NCBI RefSeq assembly: GCF_001039355.2
Contig: NW_019775889.1
Location: 4,580 to 68,579 of the forward strand
From: Lingula anatina
Lineage: Eukaryota; Brachiopoda; Lingulata; Lingulida; Lingulidae
Direction of reading: 5' to 3'
Length of the DNA: 64,000 nt
Below are positions 20,318 to 33,680 of the stretch, in pieces. Positions within the stretch are counted from its first letter, which is position 1; every line of letters starts with the position of its first letter. Made by a program: the position numbers and the translations under genes. The notes beneath the pieces were generated by a model, which saw nothing but the letters and a program-made list of their open reading frames with translations, was not told where the DNA came from and made no database searches.

Positions 20318-21810
20318 ATTGTCCCATTGAAATTAAATTAAGTCATTCCCTTTTATTAATTGTAATACAATGTTTATGTGTTGATGGGGATAGGCTTCAT
20401 GTATAAGCAATTACAATTGACCTCCACCAGCTGGTCTTTTTGTAGCATATTTCATATGGTCATCTAGCTCAATAAACCTGGGTTTCTTGGGAATATTTTA
20501 ACTCCACATGATAGGGTTATGGGAACCCAGTCACAAACACACTGCTAACTGATGTGACCTTCCAATATGCTCTGAAACTCAGGGTACCAGACTGACACTT
20601 GAAAAATACACCAGCAAATGATGATGTGTTATTCATTCAATAGGATTTCATGGTAAGAACCCCAGCTCTCAGTGCCAGATGGCCAGTGTATCCTCAATAG
20701 CACACCTATCAATAGTCCAATATCAATTCCCATCTTACACCAATCTATCAAATAACAATCAGGGCAGACAAGCATTATGACAGCCACTCTGTTCAACATA
20801 TTGAACCAGTATATAAATTTTCCATATATCAATATTAATATCGCTTAGGTTGAGTAAATTGCACAGCAATCGAACATAGTATCAGTAGCCAAGCTAAACA
20901 ACTAGGCCCTTACGTAAATTCTCCTTGTAAAAATCTTACCTTTCTGAGAGAAAATGATTGTTCATTAACTTACCTGCACAAAAGCTGAGCTACATTCATT
21001 TGGTAATAAAATAGTTCAACAAATCTGCAGAAATACTGGGAAAACCTAGTACAATTTCATCCTTACACCATACAATGATTTAACTTAACCAACCAAAACC
21101 CAGACGCACATGATCCTCATTAAACCCACACCTTATTGATACAAAATGAATTATCTGAGCCGCACAACACCCCAAAGCTGAAACACCTTACAAAGATCCC
21201 CCCCATGTTGATATAAGGCGATTTAAATCTGTGACACACATGGCAAATCAATGCAATGATATGTTGGTGAAACATCCCGTCTTTTGTCCGCCAGCACACA
21301 CACCTTGTCACTGATGTTTTGATACAAAACATGGGAGGGCCAAGATGCTCTTCTCCTAGCTATTTGCCTATCAAATATTTAGCTTCTCCCATTCAAATCA
21401 TATACAAAGTATCGGAAATCCATATTGAAACATTCAGGGCTTAGCAGCTCGTTACACGATAATTTGATGTTAATATTTTAAGGCTGTTAGGTTTAGCGGG
21501 TAATTCAACTAAACGTTTAACAAGACCACCTGTCCTTCAAATGAACTATGTTTTATGTCTTTTCAGATAATTTGTATTATGAGAAATCAATATTGAAAAT
21601 TTAGAGCCAAGATGTTAGTTTCATGTTCATTTGGCATAATGCTATTAATTTACAACATCTTTAACAAACACAATGATGATTAAACAAATGGTGCTTTATT
21701 TTGCATCAAGCATTTAATGTCATGAATCGATATATTGAAGCACTAAGAGCTGAGAGATCAAGTGTTTAAAGTTTAAAATCAATCCATATGGTAGACAAAT
21801 GAAGCATGTG

Positions 21811-21979
21811 CAGGGGCGGATTTAGGCCGTCTTCTGGGTCTTCTAGAAGACGGTCAGATTTTCAAGTTTACATTGACGGGTATCCAATTTTTTTCTGTCG
21901 GAAGACGGTCAAAAATTAAGGATGGATCAACAAAGATAGTTTGGAAGACTGTCAGAAAATATCTCTGGATCCGCCCCTG
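21811..21979 (+). mobile_element. 169-bp hAT-like MITE, 5-bp TSD ATGTG
   Basis: Begins CAGGGGCGGATTTAGGCC and ends GGATCCGCCCCTG, giving terminal inverted repeats. The target duplication ATGTG is perfect (21806-21810 and 21980-21984). Inside, GTCTTCTGG/CCGTCTT-type motifs recur in both orientations, so much of it can fold back. It has no coding capacity and must use a transposase made elsewhere. The hAT5-like assignment rests on end sequence and duplication length only. Confidence 0.85.
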
Positions 21980-23814
21980 ATGTGGTTTACCTAATGATCC
22001 AGTAATGATATCTATGTTGATATGGATAAATGCTCTTAGAATAATTATGAAACAACTTCATCAGATTCCTTGAAATGATAGGAGGCTGCCCAAAAGTCAG
22101 CTTCCAGGCTATAATCTTAACCCTAGGCTAAATTACCAGTTGTATGACTGACAGATACACTTCATGAAGAATCTAAAAGGATCGCTTTGCAGTCGCCTTG
22201 TTTTTCAGTCTTTTAACTAAGCTATTTACAATAATGGTGATTGTTTTAAAATTTTCATAATGATTTTTCACGCTTAGTGATGACAATCATAAACCCATTA
22301 ACTCAATCCTCTACTGTTGGTTAAACATTCTTAAAAGACCATAGACCAAAATCATAAAGTCAACACAGTCGGCTATCTGATTTTAACAGTTTAAGCTCAG
22401 TAAGTTTAGCCAAAGAACTTTGGAAACATAGTGAAACAGGGCCACAAAAATTGTGAAAATGAAATGAGTGAGATGTGCCGCTGCACAAGCACAGAGCATG
22501 GACTTTGAAAGGAAAACGCCAATATGGAGGTATCGCAATGGCATCTTAAAACATGCAGTGGGTGCTACAAGACAAGCTTCATCTTATCCTGGCGTTAAAA
22601 AAAAATCATGAGTCATCATCATTTCATGGAGTTGCTGTTCTGTTAATGAAGGATATTAATTAACTGATTACAAGATGTTCTACATCTGTTCAAATGAACA
22701 AGAAGCTGTATTATCTCCTCTCTAGATAAAACAAAATCAATCTTATTCTCATTAGTACTGGTTTGCCATATGTATGTGTCTTAAAAACAAAGACAAGTCT
22801 AACATCGATTATTTAGGTCTGATATAACATTATGGATTTTGTTCAGCATTCTGTTGCAGATAGTGTAATACCAAGTTTCTCTCTGGCTGGCACATTTTTA
22901 GTTTCAGCCAAATTCAAAATAATTTTTAAATGTTCATGTCCTTTGGCCAGTTATTATAATTTTAAACCTTTAAAAAACTGTTACACTTAACCTTATTTCT
23001 TTTCCAACAAAAGAAACACAATATTCATCAAGCACATAGCTTCTTTCTCTTTTCTCTCAGTCAGCACTGCTTGAGTTCCTCAAAGATCCAATAATATTTT
23101 TAACAACAGTTACAGCTAATTGTAAATTCTCAGAATTTTTCACACATTCTAATATTTTCAAGTCTCATGATTTGAGACAAGGCTCTCAGTTCAAAATTGT
23201 ATGAGGTTATTGTTGCTATAGCAGCTAGCTGTATATTAAATTTTTAAGACTATGCATTCGTATGGTGAAAATTGTCCTCCAGAAATACTGATGGGAAGGA
23301 AAGTTAGAATGTATGTGCAACCCGTGTTTCAATTCAGCAAGTGAAAAAACACACTGTCACATGTGATGATCTCAGACTTGAAGCATACTTGTTCCCCAAA
23401 GATCTGTTCCATATTTGCATAGATCTTTCATTGATCTTAACTGAAACAATGAAATAATCCAAAGCTCTATTCACATGCTTCTCTTGCAATGCTCTTTCCT
23501 TTTGAAGGAATAATAAAAAAAATAGCTTTTTTCATTTTTGACATCACATCAGGTCTTCTCTTTTCTATATAACACCTATAGTCTATCAACATCTTCTTTA
23601 GCCCACGGCAGAAGCTCATGCATGCCCTGGTGTGCAGGTCATTGGCAGGTGTAACAGTTACAGAAACTAGTCTGAGTCTATACTGATGGCTCATTCAGTT
23701 TCATCTGCCCAAAGGGACCCTTGTTAATTATACCAAATATGCCATAATGCCTGTAACATTCCTTCATACAAAAACACAAACATGTGTACTAGTATATGAG
23801 TGCCTGCATGCACT

Positions 23815-23846
<32 letters not shown>

Positions 23847-23862
23847 ACACACACACACACAA
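23815..23862. repeat. (CA)n microsatellite
   Basis: Two CA blocks separated by ATA. Confidence 0.95.
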
Positions 23863-26215
23863 ACCATCACATACGATTTGAACTTCTTTTAGCTGTTGAG
23901 ATCAGGTACTAGTACATCTAGAACTTGCAGCGTGACTCACCTTTTAGAAATTATCTCTCAATATTCATAACTTCCATTTCAACTTGTACTGAAGATCAAC
24001 TTTCGCGTGACCAATCAGTCAGCTGGTTTAAAATCATATCAACATCACCCAATGCAGAACGTAACGCAACTCCCCTTTCTTATCCTCAGTATATTTTGCC
24101 TCACCATTCACATCCTTTTCATCAACCAATCAAACATCGGCTCAAAATTACCGACACTTGCGTATTGGTACCAAGGTCTATAAAGATCAATACCTTGACT
24201 CTATTCTAACAACTAGTCGCAATTCTTTCTCTTCCACTCAACTTCCCCTTAATTAAATGATCTCCTACACATGATCAACCCTCAATACAATTACTCCATG
24301 TTTGTTTTGAATTAGCATCATCCAAATATTTTCCAGAAAATGGGACCTGGGACGAGGAAGAATAATGAAAGCAAAACAGCAACTTTCCTGGGTAATCACC
24401 GCCCCTTTTAATCTTCTGCAAATAAAATGTCTGATTGATTACAGGGATACGTCTAGACAGCGATCAACCATGAGATAGAGGGGCAGTAGATAATTCTGTT
24501 CTGCGGAGATTTTGATGCTCTTGAACAAAGCCGTGTTTGCACAGCTTACATATCTGAGATGTAATTTTACAGGGAGATAACTTTTTATTCATTGAACATG
24601 TTAAGTGTTCAATTCTTTCAACAAAGACATTGTTTTGCAAGAGACCCGATTCCTCTTAAGCTGCTAAGTTTCTTCATTTAAAGAAAGAAGCAATTTGACT
24701 ACACACCATGCTTTTGAAATCTCTTTGCATTACCTTTAATTAGCTGTGTAATATACATAATAATATAGTAACCTCTATAGATAGTCAGGAACAAATACTA
24801 GGGTGGGGAAATTAAGGATAACGGACAGAAGAGATGAACTACCCAAGCACATAATTGCACAACTTAAACGCTTCACAAATTTTGAAAAACTTTAAAATTT
24901 CAATAAGATAAATAATCACCTCTTTATTGACTCAACTCCCAGCTAAGTACTTAACAAACTGCATACATCTTTTATTGAGGACAAAATAATATTGTGAAAA
25001 CTTTAAAAGGTGGTAAAAATCATGGTCCCAGGGTAGCCCCATGTAGCTGTTTATTAATATGTTATTTTAGCATGATGCAAGGAATGTAAAAAGTAGCATA
25101 TTTGGCAACAATGCAACATATATTTAACACAGTCATCAACCAGTCTTTAGTCTGTGCCATAAATTTTTCAGCTTACTGGCCATTCAGACCACCACTTTCC
25201 TAAAATCTACTTTTCTGAACCAGGATTCAAGAGTTCAAATAAAAATTTCAGAAAGACTGGACATTTTCCTTATTGCATTAATATATGTAGCAAAAAGAAC
25301 TTGATTACATAAAGATATAACAGTGATGTGCTTAGGCCTTTTAAGATTTGCACCCACAGTAAGTCATACCCATAAGGAGGATGGGGAAGGACATAACAAC
25401 AATAATGGTCTCTCATTTTGACAATCAGCCGCCAACAAACTGGTGAAAAAAATATGTGAATTATTAATCTGAATCTGCTAGCAGACAACAATAAAAACTA
25501 GAAACTGGTCACCCAAAATCAAATATATATCTAAAAACCAAACATTCAAAGCAACCAGAACAAGCACCTTAGCTGCCATCATGAGTCCAGTCAGTCACAC
25601 TTATCGTCAGACAGGTCATTTGTCTTTGTCTCATTACAATCACAGGGTTAAGGACAAGATGAATGGACAGGGAAGTGGGAAGGCAGCCTGGTTGGGTCGG
25701 CAAACTGTGTCATCCAGAAAAAAAAGAAACATTTACACACAGTTTCACAACATCCCAAATAGCCATCCTCAGTAGAACGTTTATAATAAATCTTTTTAAA
25801 GCTCATTTTCTTTTGCTGTAGAAATCATTAAGAGGAATATTATGAATTAAGAATCAAATCAGTGTACCATTTCCTATCTCTCCAGTTTCACAGCCCATAT
25901 CCAGTTGGGTATTAAGGGAAATGGATGTATTAATTAGTGAGGTTTTCCTCCATACACCCACATGCTCTGTGCTTCCTGCATCCTACGCGACTTCCACAAC
26001 TGTTACATTAAGTTTACTGAGGACTTCTGAACTGTGGGCCCCGATGAAACCATCATCCCACGTAGATTGATCCAACTCTGTTGGGACTCATGCTGAATGC
26101 AATCAGATAAACAAGCCTCCTCCTGTTCCTAAATTGCATAATCACCAGCTCTTTCGTGTTCTACTCAATGCCATGAGTGTCAAAAAAATTTGTTACATCT
26201 TCTCTGTCTAAATAA

Positions 26216-26220
<5 letters not shown>

Positions 26221-26252
<32 letters not shown>
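26221..26252. repeat. (CT)n microsatellite
   Basis: Sixteen CT units followed by a T-rich tail. Confidence 0.95.
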
Positions 26253-26257
<5 letters not shown>

Positions 26258-26463
26258 CTTTGAATAGCTTTATGTGTGTAGGTCCATAAATGGGGGGTGG
26301 GGGACTAAAAAGAACCATCCTTTTGGCTGGATAATTTACACTCTGTATCAAAATGTATTCTATTTTCTGGTGCATTTCTCAAGTTGGGGCAACTAAGAGA
26401 TATGAATGCCTACTTCTTCTCAGGTGTATCTTTGTGTGTTCTTTCATGTGCCTGCCTGCATGC

Positions 26464-26486
26464 ATGTGTGTGTTTGTGTGTGTGTG
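26464..26486. repeat. (TG)n short microsatellite
   Basis: Slightly interrupted TG units. Confidence 0.8.
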
Positions 26487-26815
26487 CGCCTCTCCCTCTA
26501 CATACATCTTATCTTCCTCCTATCTATAAAGCAGACTAGGACAATCTCTTAGGATCTCCTACTTGTGTCTTACAGCCATCATGACTTTCATCAACATGAC
26601 CTATAAAAATGATAACACAGGGTCACAACAGTTTAATCATAATTCTGATCTCATGTTATTTACACTACCTGAGGCATATCAACTTATGTGCTTCTCAAGC
26701 CGAGACCCATGATAAATTTCAGTAGCTTTAAAATACAAGTATTAGTTAATCATATGCAATTAAGTTAAATAATGTCCTCTTTTTGGAATAAGACAGGCCC
26801 CCCTCCTCTCCCCTC

Positions 26816-26818
<3 letters not shown>

Positions 26819-26851
<33 letters not shown>

Positions 26852-26938
26852 TACACACACACATATCCTGTATACCTCCTTCAAACACATGCAAGCACAT
26901 ACACTCAAACACACACAAACACACACGCCAACACACAG
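26819..26938. repeat. (CA)n with cryptic CA-rich extension
   Basis: A clean CA block to 26847 is followed by 90 bases of degenerate ACAC, AAAC and GCAC sequence. Confidence 0.85.
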
Positions 26939-27158
26939 TCAAACATTACGACCATGTGTAGAAATCAAGCACTATATCACCCTTCCTAACATATATCACT
27001 GCCTACACACGGTGTGTCATATACACACACACAATAAAATATATATGACCACACTGTACAGACTGTGTACAAATGTAACATTGATATCATCACCACACAA
27101 ATAAATATTATCAGTATTGTGTTGTTTAGACCACAAACTAAATGACCCTCTCTCTGTC

Positions 27159-27215
27159 CTCTCTCTCTCTCTCCAACACACACACACACGCACACACACA
27201 CACACACACACACAC
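27159..27215. repeat. compound (CT)n-(CA)n microsatellite
   Basis: A CT block to 27173, then CA units with two G interruptions. Confidence 0.9.
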
Positions 27216-27733
27216 TATCAAACATTACGAATACTTCACCTCCATATAGATTAATATCAGTACTGTGTTCTTCAAACCTCATACAAGGAGACAAAACATC
27301 TTACCTGCTCAGTGGCTGTTAACTTAAGTGTGTGATGCCAACTGAGACAAGACGAGAGACTTAACATACGTATACAAGCCTGCAGCCACATGTATGCTAA
27401 CACTGTCAGCTGATCTTAGACTGAAAAATATTGAATATTTGCAACCTTCTTTAATTAGATGTGTCTCAAGTACTGTAGGTTAATCTAAATTTTTACCATT
27501 GTAGTGGTAATTTTAATCTTGATTTTTAAAAATCTGAACATGTTTATTTGTGAACTATTCTACTTAGTATAAAATTGTAGTTATGTGACAAAATATTAAC
27601 TTGTGGGTTACATTAAAAAAATTGGCTGTAAAATAATTAAAAGCCTTATCTTTACATTTCACATTATTATTTTGATTATATTTATCTATTTATTTAACAA
27701 ATTAGTCACTGGTCTAGCTGAACACACACAAAG

Positions 27734-28899
27734 AGTGTCTTCCCTTGTTAAAATACAGTGACTTGATATGCCATTGAATTTAACCAACACAGGACTCTCT
27801 GTTTGCATAATAAATTATGATTTTAATATGACCGAATTTCCATAATGAAAAAGAAACATATTAGAAGGCTATTTTTTATGGGGAGAGGAGAGGACAAAGT
27901 TATTCCCTCTTTCTTTTATCAGACAAATATAAGAGTAGCTCTCTTTTAATATTTGCAGTTTGCATGTTCTGATGTGAATGAGAATTAAAATTAATAATTT
28001 ACAAGAAAGAAAGAAAACATCACCCTGATTTTCATAGGTAAACAGAAAACAAGCTCTGTTATCAACTTGCCTTTGGCAGTCAGTGAGCCTCAGGGCAACA
28101 ACCCCAACATACCCATTAACCCCACAGGTGTGTATTCCCATTTTCTTACCTGTTCTAAATCTCTTTGTTGCCACCTAAGTCTTAAAAGACTGCAATAAAT
28201 ATCCAGTTTACAGTCCGGCCCACTCAAGCCTGTAATCTGTGCAGCCCATCGCAAGTATTGTCAACTATGGCCGAGCTAAATGAACAAAGGAAAGGGGGGA
28301 GGGGAGAGGACCACAGATCCAATAATTCTAATTTTTTTTTCACCATGCCAGTTCAATAAATCAATCAAACAGACAATTTCTATTCATAAAATGAGTTACA
28401 GGCCAAACAGTAAAATGGGGCTTAATATAGTATGTGTTTTGTTCTTGTATGAATTTATAAACCGCTAAAGTCGAGACAAAGAAGAAGGAGAACCCCCAGG
28501 CGACCAACTTTTGATAACAATGTATGTCATATCAGTAAAAGTATACAATCATTTGATGTATCCAATAGACAAGCATAAATGGATTTAACTGCAAAGCTGG
28601 CTTAAATTGGTGTCATTGAGGGTCGAGGAGAATCCTATTACAAATTCAATAGAAAAACAAAATGTCGAGAAACATGCCTATTGTAACAATCAGGACAGTT
28701 GAGTAGAGAAAAATATTGATTTGAAGTCTCTTAAAAAGGAGAAAATCAGAGAAAGAAATTATCTTATTTTACCTGTTAAGTGACACCAATTTGGAAGAGA
28801 AATACAGAGACCACGACAACGATGTCAAAATTGTTGGCATTTAACAGTAATGATGATAAACACAGGCCTATGATTGGATGGGGGTGGGGTGGGGTGGGG
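27734..28899 (+). repeat. long direct duplication R2, copy a
   Basis: 1166 bases with the same length as 29541-30706. In my reading only one base differs (A at 28177, G at 29984). Copy a ends exactly at the N run. No gene is visible; the roughly 100-codon minus-strand frame in both copies lacks coding character and is preserved only because the copies are recent or artefactual. Confidence 0.95.
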
Positions 28900-29540
28900 N
28901 NNNNNNNNNNNNNNNNNNNNNNNNNNNNNNNNNNNNNNNNNNNNNNNNNNNNNNNNNNNNNNNNNNNNNNNNNNNNNNNNNNNNNNNNNNNNNNNNNNNN
29001 NNNNNNNNNNNNNNNNNNNNNNNNNNNNNNNNNNNNNNNNNNNNNNNNNNNNNNNNNNNNNNNNNNNNNNNNNNNNNNNNNNNNNNNNNNNNNNNNNNNN
29101 NNNNNNNNNNNNNNNNNNNNNNNNNNNNNNNNNNNNNNNNNNNNNNNNNNNNNNNNNNNNNNNNNNNNNNNNNNNNNNNNNNNNNNNNNNNNNNNNNNNN
29201 NNNNNNNNNNNNNNNNNNNNNNNNNNNNNNNNNNNNNNNNNNNNNNNNNNNNNNNNNNNNNNNNNNNNNNNNNNNNNNNNNNNNNNNNNNNNNNNNNNNN
29301 NNNNNNNNNNNNNNNNNNNNNNNNNNNNNNNNNNNNNNNNNNNNNNNNNNNNNNNNNNNNNNNNNNNNNNNNNNNNNNNNNNNNNNNNNNNNNNNNNNNN
29401 NNNNNNNNNNNNNNNNNNNNNNNNNNNNNNNNNNNNNNNNNNNNNNNNNNNNNNNNNNNNNNNNNNNNNNNNNNNNNNNNNNNNNNNNNNNNNNNNNNNN
29501 NNNNNNNNNNNNNNNNNNNNNNNNNNNNNNNNNNNNNNNN
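28900..29540. other. assembly gap, 641 N
   Basis: Run of undetermined bases. Because the sequence immediately right of it restarts the last 1166 bases left of it, the gap probably represents an unrecognised overlap and may contain no real sequence. Open frames across it are meaningless. Confidence 0.98.
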
Positions 29541-30706
29541 AGTGTCTTCCCTTGTTAAAATACAGTGACTTGATATGCCATTGAATTTAACCAACACAGG
29601 ACTCTCTGTTTGCATAATAAATTATGATTTTAATATGACCGAATTTCCATAATGAAAAAGAAACATATTAGAAGGCTATTTTTTATGGGGAGAGGAGAGG
29701 ACAAAGTTATTCCCTCTTTCTTTTATCAGACAAATATAAGAGTAGCTCTCTTTTAATATTTGCAGTTTGCATGTTCTGATGTGAATGAGAATTAAAATTA
29801 ATAATTTACAAGAAAGAAAGAAAACATCACCCTGATTTTCATAGGTAAACAGAAAACAAGCTCTGTTATCAACTTGCCTTTGGCAGTCAGTGAGCCTCAG
29901 GGCAACAACCCCAACATACCCATTAACCCCACAGGTGTGTATTCCCATTTTCTTACCTGTTCTAAATCTCTTTGTTGCCACCTGAGTCTTAAAAGACTGC
30001 AATAAATATCCAGTTTACAGTCCGGCCCACTCAAGCCTGTAATCTGTGCAGCCCATCGCAAGTATTGTCAACTATGGCCGAGCTAAATGAACAAAGGAAA
30101 GGGGGGAGGGGAGAGGACCACAGATCCAATAATTCTAATTTTTTTTTCACCATGCCAGTTCAATAAATCAATCAAACAGACAATTTCTATTCATAAAATG
30201 AGTTACAGGCCAAACAGTAAAATGGGGCTTAATATAGTATGTGTTTTGTTCTTGTATGAATTTATAAACCGCTAAAGTCGAGACAAAGAAGAAGGAGAAC
30301 CCCCAGGCGACCAACTTTTGATAACAATGTATGTCATATCAGTAAAAGTATACAATCATTTGATGTATCCAATAGACAAGCATAAATGGATTTAACTGCA
30401 AAGCTGGCTTAAATTGGTGTCATTGAGGGTCGAGGAGAATCCTATTACAAATTCAATAGAAAAACAAAATGTCGAGAAACATGCCTATTGTAACAATCAG
30501 GACAGTTGAGTAGAGAAAAATATTGATTTGAAGTCTCTTAAAAAGGAGAAAATCAGAGAAAGAAATTATCTTATTTTACCTGTTAAGTGACACCAATTTG
30601 GAAGAGAAATACAGAGACCACGACAACGATGTCAAAATTGTTGGCATTTAACAGTAATGATGATAAACACAGGCCTATGATTGGATGGGGGTGGGGTGGG
30701 GTGGGG
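29541..30706 (+). repeat. long direct duplication R2, copy b
   Basis: Restart of 27734-28899 directly after the gap. It continues past the end of copy a into new sequence at 30707. Confidence 0.95.
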
Positions 30707-31536
30707 GTTAAAAAAATCTACCCTTCTGACCATAAAAGGTTCCCTTGAAATCTAAATTTGATCTTGGTTCTTTATTTGCATTTATCCCAAGTTCTATCAA
30801 CTTTGGGGATAAGAAAGTATACTTTTTCAGAAAAAGACACACCTCCACCTTAGAAATTGATGGCTACAGGCCTGATGTCAAGTTAGTTTAAAGTGATTTT
30901 CTACTACTGAAAAAATTCAGGGGGCACAATAGTTTGCTACATATTTAACATTTTAAAGCAATGTGAATCTTAATATATCCATTCAAGTCATTTTGAGTGC
31001 AATTCAGTAATTTATGGTTTAAGATTAAATCAACGTAATACGCGTGACTCACTCGAGGGTTAAATGTGAAGACAGACGCAGATGCAGTTCCACTGCGGTG
31101 ATCTAAAAATGTTCCCTACAGACAAAAAACTAACACTGGTAATCTCCATGGATTCAGCAACACTCATATTTGTATAAATATTCAATTCCCAGCCTCATTT
31201 ATCTGCAGCCATTACACTTCTAAATTATCTTTGCGCTTATTAAAAACACTCAAAAATCCATAAATATAACATTGCCGAAGCCCATCTTGGAAGTATTACA
31301 GCATTTCTGAATTATCAAAACTTTGCATCTATCCATAATCCATTTATCTAATAAAGCAATTCTTTACTATATTAGCTTGTGCTTTTTATATACAAATAAT
31401 TCATTTATCTTCTCCCAGTTGGAGTTGACAATTAGGTTTTTGTACCCTTGTCTTATTAAAAAAAAACTTTTTTTCAACGTCAGTCATGGCAAACAAATCA
31501 ACATTTTGTTTGCCAAAATGACATCATTCTCATGTC
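30707..31536. other. non-coding DNA with a decayed transposon fragment
   Basis: At about 30830-30880, the sequence ACTTTTTCAGAAAAAG followed by AAATTGATGGCTACAGGCCTGA resembles the right end of the element at 52765-52928, so a degenerate copy probably lies here (about 30715-30876). A CpG-containing patch at 31030-31110 (ACGCGTGACTCA) stands out from its surroundings. Confidence 0.4.
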
Positions 31537-33677
31537 CCTAACCACCATCAGAACGCTACTATCAACTCTAGCAGTTTTATTTTTTGTCTTGATGATACTC
31601 CAGTTGGATATTAGAATATGCACTATGAATAGCTCAAGGCCATCCTACATTTTACTACTGTATAATTCTCATTAATAAAAAGATGAAGTATAATTTGCAA
31701 TTTTATGACAGCTGCAAGCAATTTGTGGGACTCTATTTTTTAGGCCTCTGAGTTTAAATGAAACCAACTGAATTAAGTTCTGGTATATTACCATAAAAAT
31801 ACCAGATATTTAACTAGGTATCTTATGGCATATCTTGAAAAGATATATAAGAAAAAAACTTCTTAAACAGTAGGTCCATTGTTCAGTGGACAAAAAAATA
31901 TGTTTATAAAATGTTTAAACTGATAATGTGACATTATATTACACTTCCTCATAAAATGGATCCTCGTTTTCTGTCACATGATCAGATACATATAATCTTT
32001 TCTGAAAATCAATGCTTGGCCCAATCTACTTTCGGTAAAGAAAATGAAAACAACTAACAGATAGTCTACAAATTTAGTTATCACTCTTGACGTGAAAAAA
32101 TTTAAGTTAAAAGCACATGGGATTTAAATGAAAGCTAATTCAAAAACAAAATTCGTGCTTTATTTATAACTCCACATGAGCATTTCACCTTTCCCTTAAT
32201 TATCTGTCATTTAAATGCCCTGAAATTCATGAGAGATACTGTGACCTCCCCCACCCAAACCTAACATTGTTCTCCATTCCCTGCTTTACACTCATCCCCT
32301 CTGTTACCTCCATCTCTCAGGGTACCTGAAGTGCCCTTGGAGACTACTTGACATGGATTAAGAAAGGAACTGCACCTCAGTATCACATACTCTACCATAT
32401 ATATTTCAAGTTGGAGCTGCACAAGACGGTGGTGCTCTGCCCCTCATCAGTCACTCACAGTACTCACATAACGTGATTTCTCCATGAATTTGAACAATAT
32501 GAAATAACAAACAGCATACCAGTACAGACTTGTATCCACATACTGTTACTTTTAAATGTGCTGCTTATTGTTTAAAATATGAAGTGGGCAAGTGAGCGTG
32601 AACACATACACATACCTGCACACACACACAGATTCACACGTACACACATAAAAATACACAATACACATACCGACATACCTTTATGCTTGTCTTCCTTGTT
32701 TTCATCAACAATACATATGCAACCAGCTGTAGCTAGGTTACTAATAAAATTCATCTGCACTAGTTTGCCTTCCAGGTGTTTCGCACACATTAAAAACTTC
32801 TATAATCTAGATTGTCTCTTTTTGAGCTTATTTGAGAAGAGGGTCTTCCATCTCTTACCTTAAATGACAGCTATATCTCTCCCACTATGTGATTAATACA
32901 TACTTACAATTTATTCTGTAATATTGGCCTCCCAGGGTCTAATCAACCCCTGCAAGGTTTCAGATCTCCTCAGAATCTACTTCAGAGTCAGAAAATCTCA
33001 GTACACAAAAACAGTAAACACTATACATAAAATAAATTTCCCATTAATTTCTCACCTTATGAATATCCTGCACGCCACTTCTAACAATCTCACCACTTAT
33101 AGGGGCTACTTAGATATCAGCATCTTTTAAGGGTTTTCCAAGTTTTCCCTGTTACTAAAAGCCAATCCACTCCCAAGATATCATAATTGAGCCAGTCTGT
33201 GTAGCTTTTATCTTCACCAACTCAGAGCAATTCTTATCTCTGACATAACTTTGTGTAAAATCAATAGGCGACTTTGCTCCAAGGGCACAGTACAAAGCTC
33301 TTCCTTAAACACTCTCATGATGACAGCTGCTTTAATGGAACAGGTATACAAGGCGAGATTTGCAGCAGTCTTTTGTTTGATTGACAGAATCAATACCTAG
33401 GTATGATATAATTTGATGTGTTGTGGGTAACTACACAATTATGTATTTGTATTGGTTGTTTTTATGATGAATGGCGCCACTGATTGATGCAACTATGGAT
33501 AATTTAGGCTTTTTGGAAATCATTTTGGCCAGTGGGAGACACAGACATTTTGATGACTAATAATGACTTCATATATTTACCAACTGATCAATTCATTAAA
33601 ATTCTGCTGTTAGAAGAGGATCAATTTAGCCCTAAACCCTACAACTCAAATAAAGAATGAAAAAAATAAATGCAGCT
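31537..33677 (+). repeat. long direct duplication R3, copy a
   Basis: Matches 33681-35811 throughout with scattered substitutions and small indels (an 8-base insertion near 34425 and a 9-base deletion near 34840 in copy b). Copy a ends at the single N (33678). No gene seen. Confidence 0.93.
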
Positions 33678-33678
33678 N
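33678..33678. other. single-N join
   Basis: Undetermined base between copy a and the restart of copy b of R3. Confidence 0.9.
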
Positions 33679-33680
33679 TT

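Larger units (their letters stand above)
20318..27733. other. AT-rich DNA without recognisable gene
   Basis: Contains a MITE at 21811, CA/CT microsatellites, and two more complex islands (about 23960-24190 and 25900-26160) that could be conserved non-coding DNA. Open frames of 60-110 codons here are microsatellite translations or chance. Confidence 0.5.

Noticed and set aside
23925-24209. 94-codon plus-strand frame
   Set aside because: Low-complexity Ser/Thr/Ile/His mixture with no motif or splice context.
26986-27294. Cys/Val-rich frames over CA repeats
   Set aside because: Microsatellite translation.
27869-28174. 101-codon minus-strand frame, repeated at 29676-30002
   Set aside because: Its presence twice is explained by the redundant R2 block. 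Composition and lack of splice context or known motif argue against a gene.
28776-29615. Long open frames of 226-279 codons on both strands
   Set aside because: They consist almost entirely of undetermined bases in the N run and have no information.
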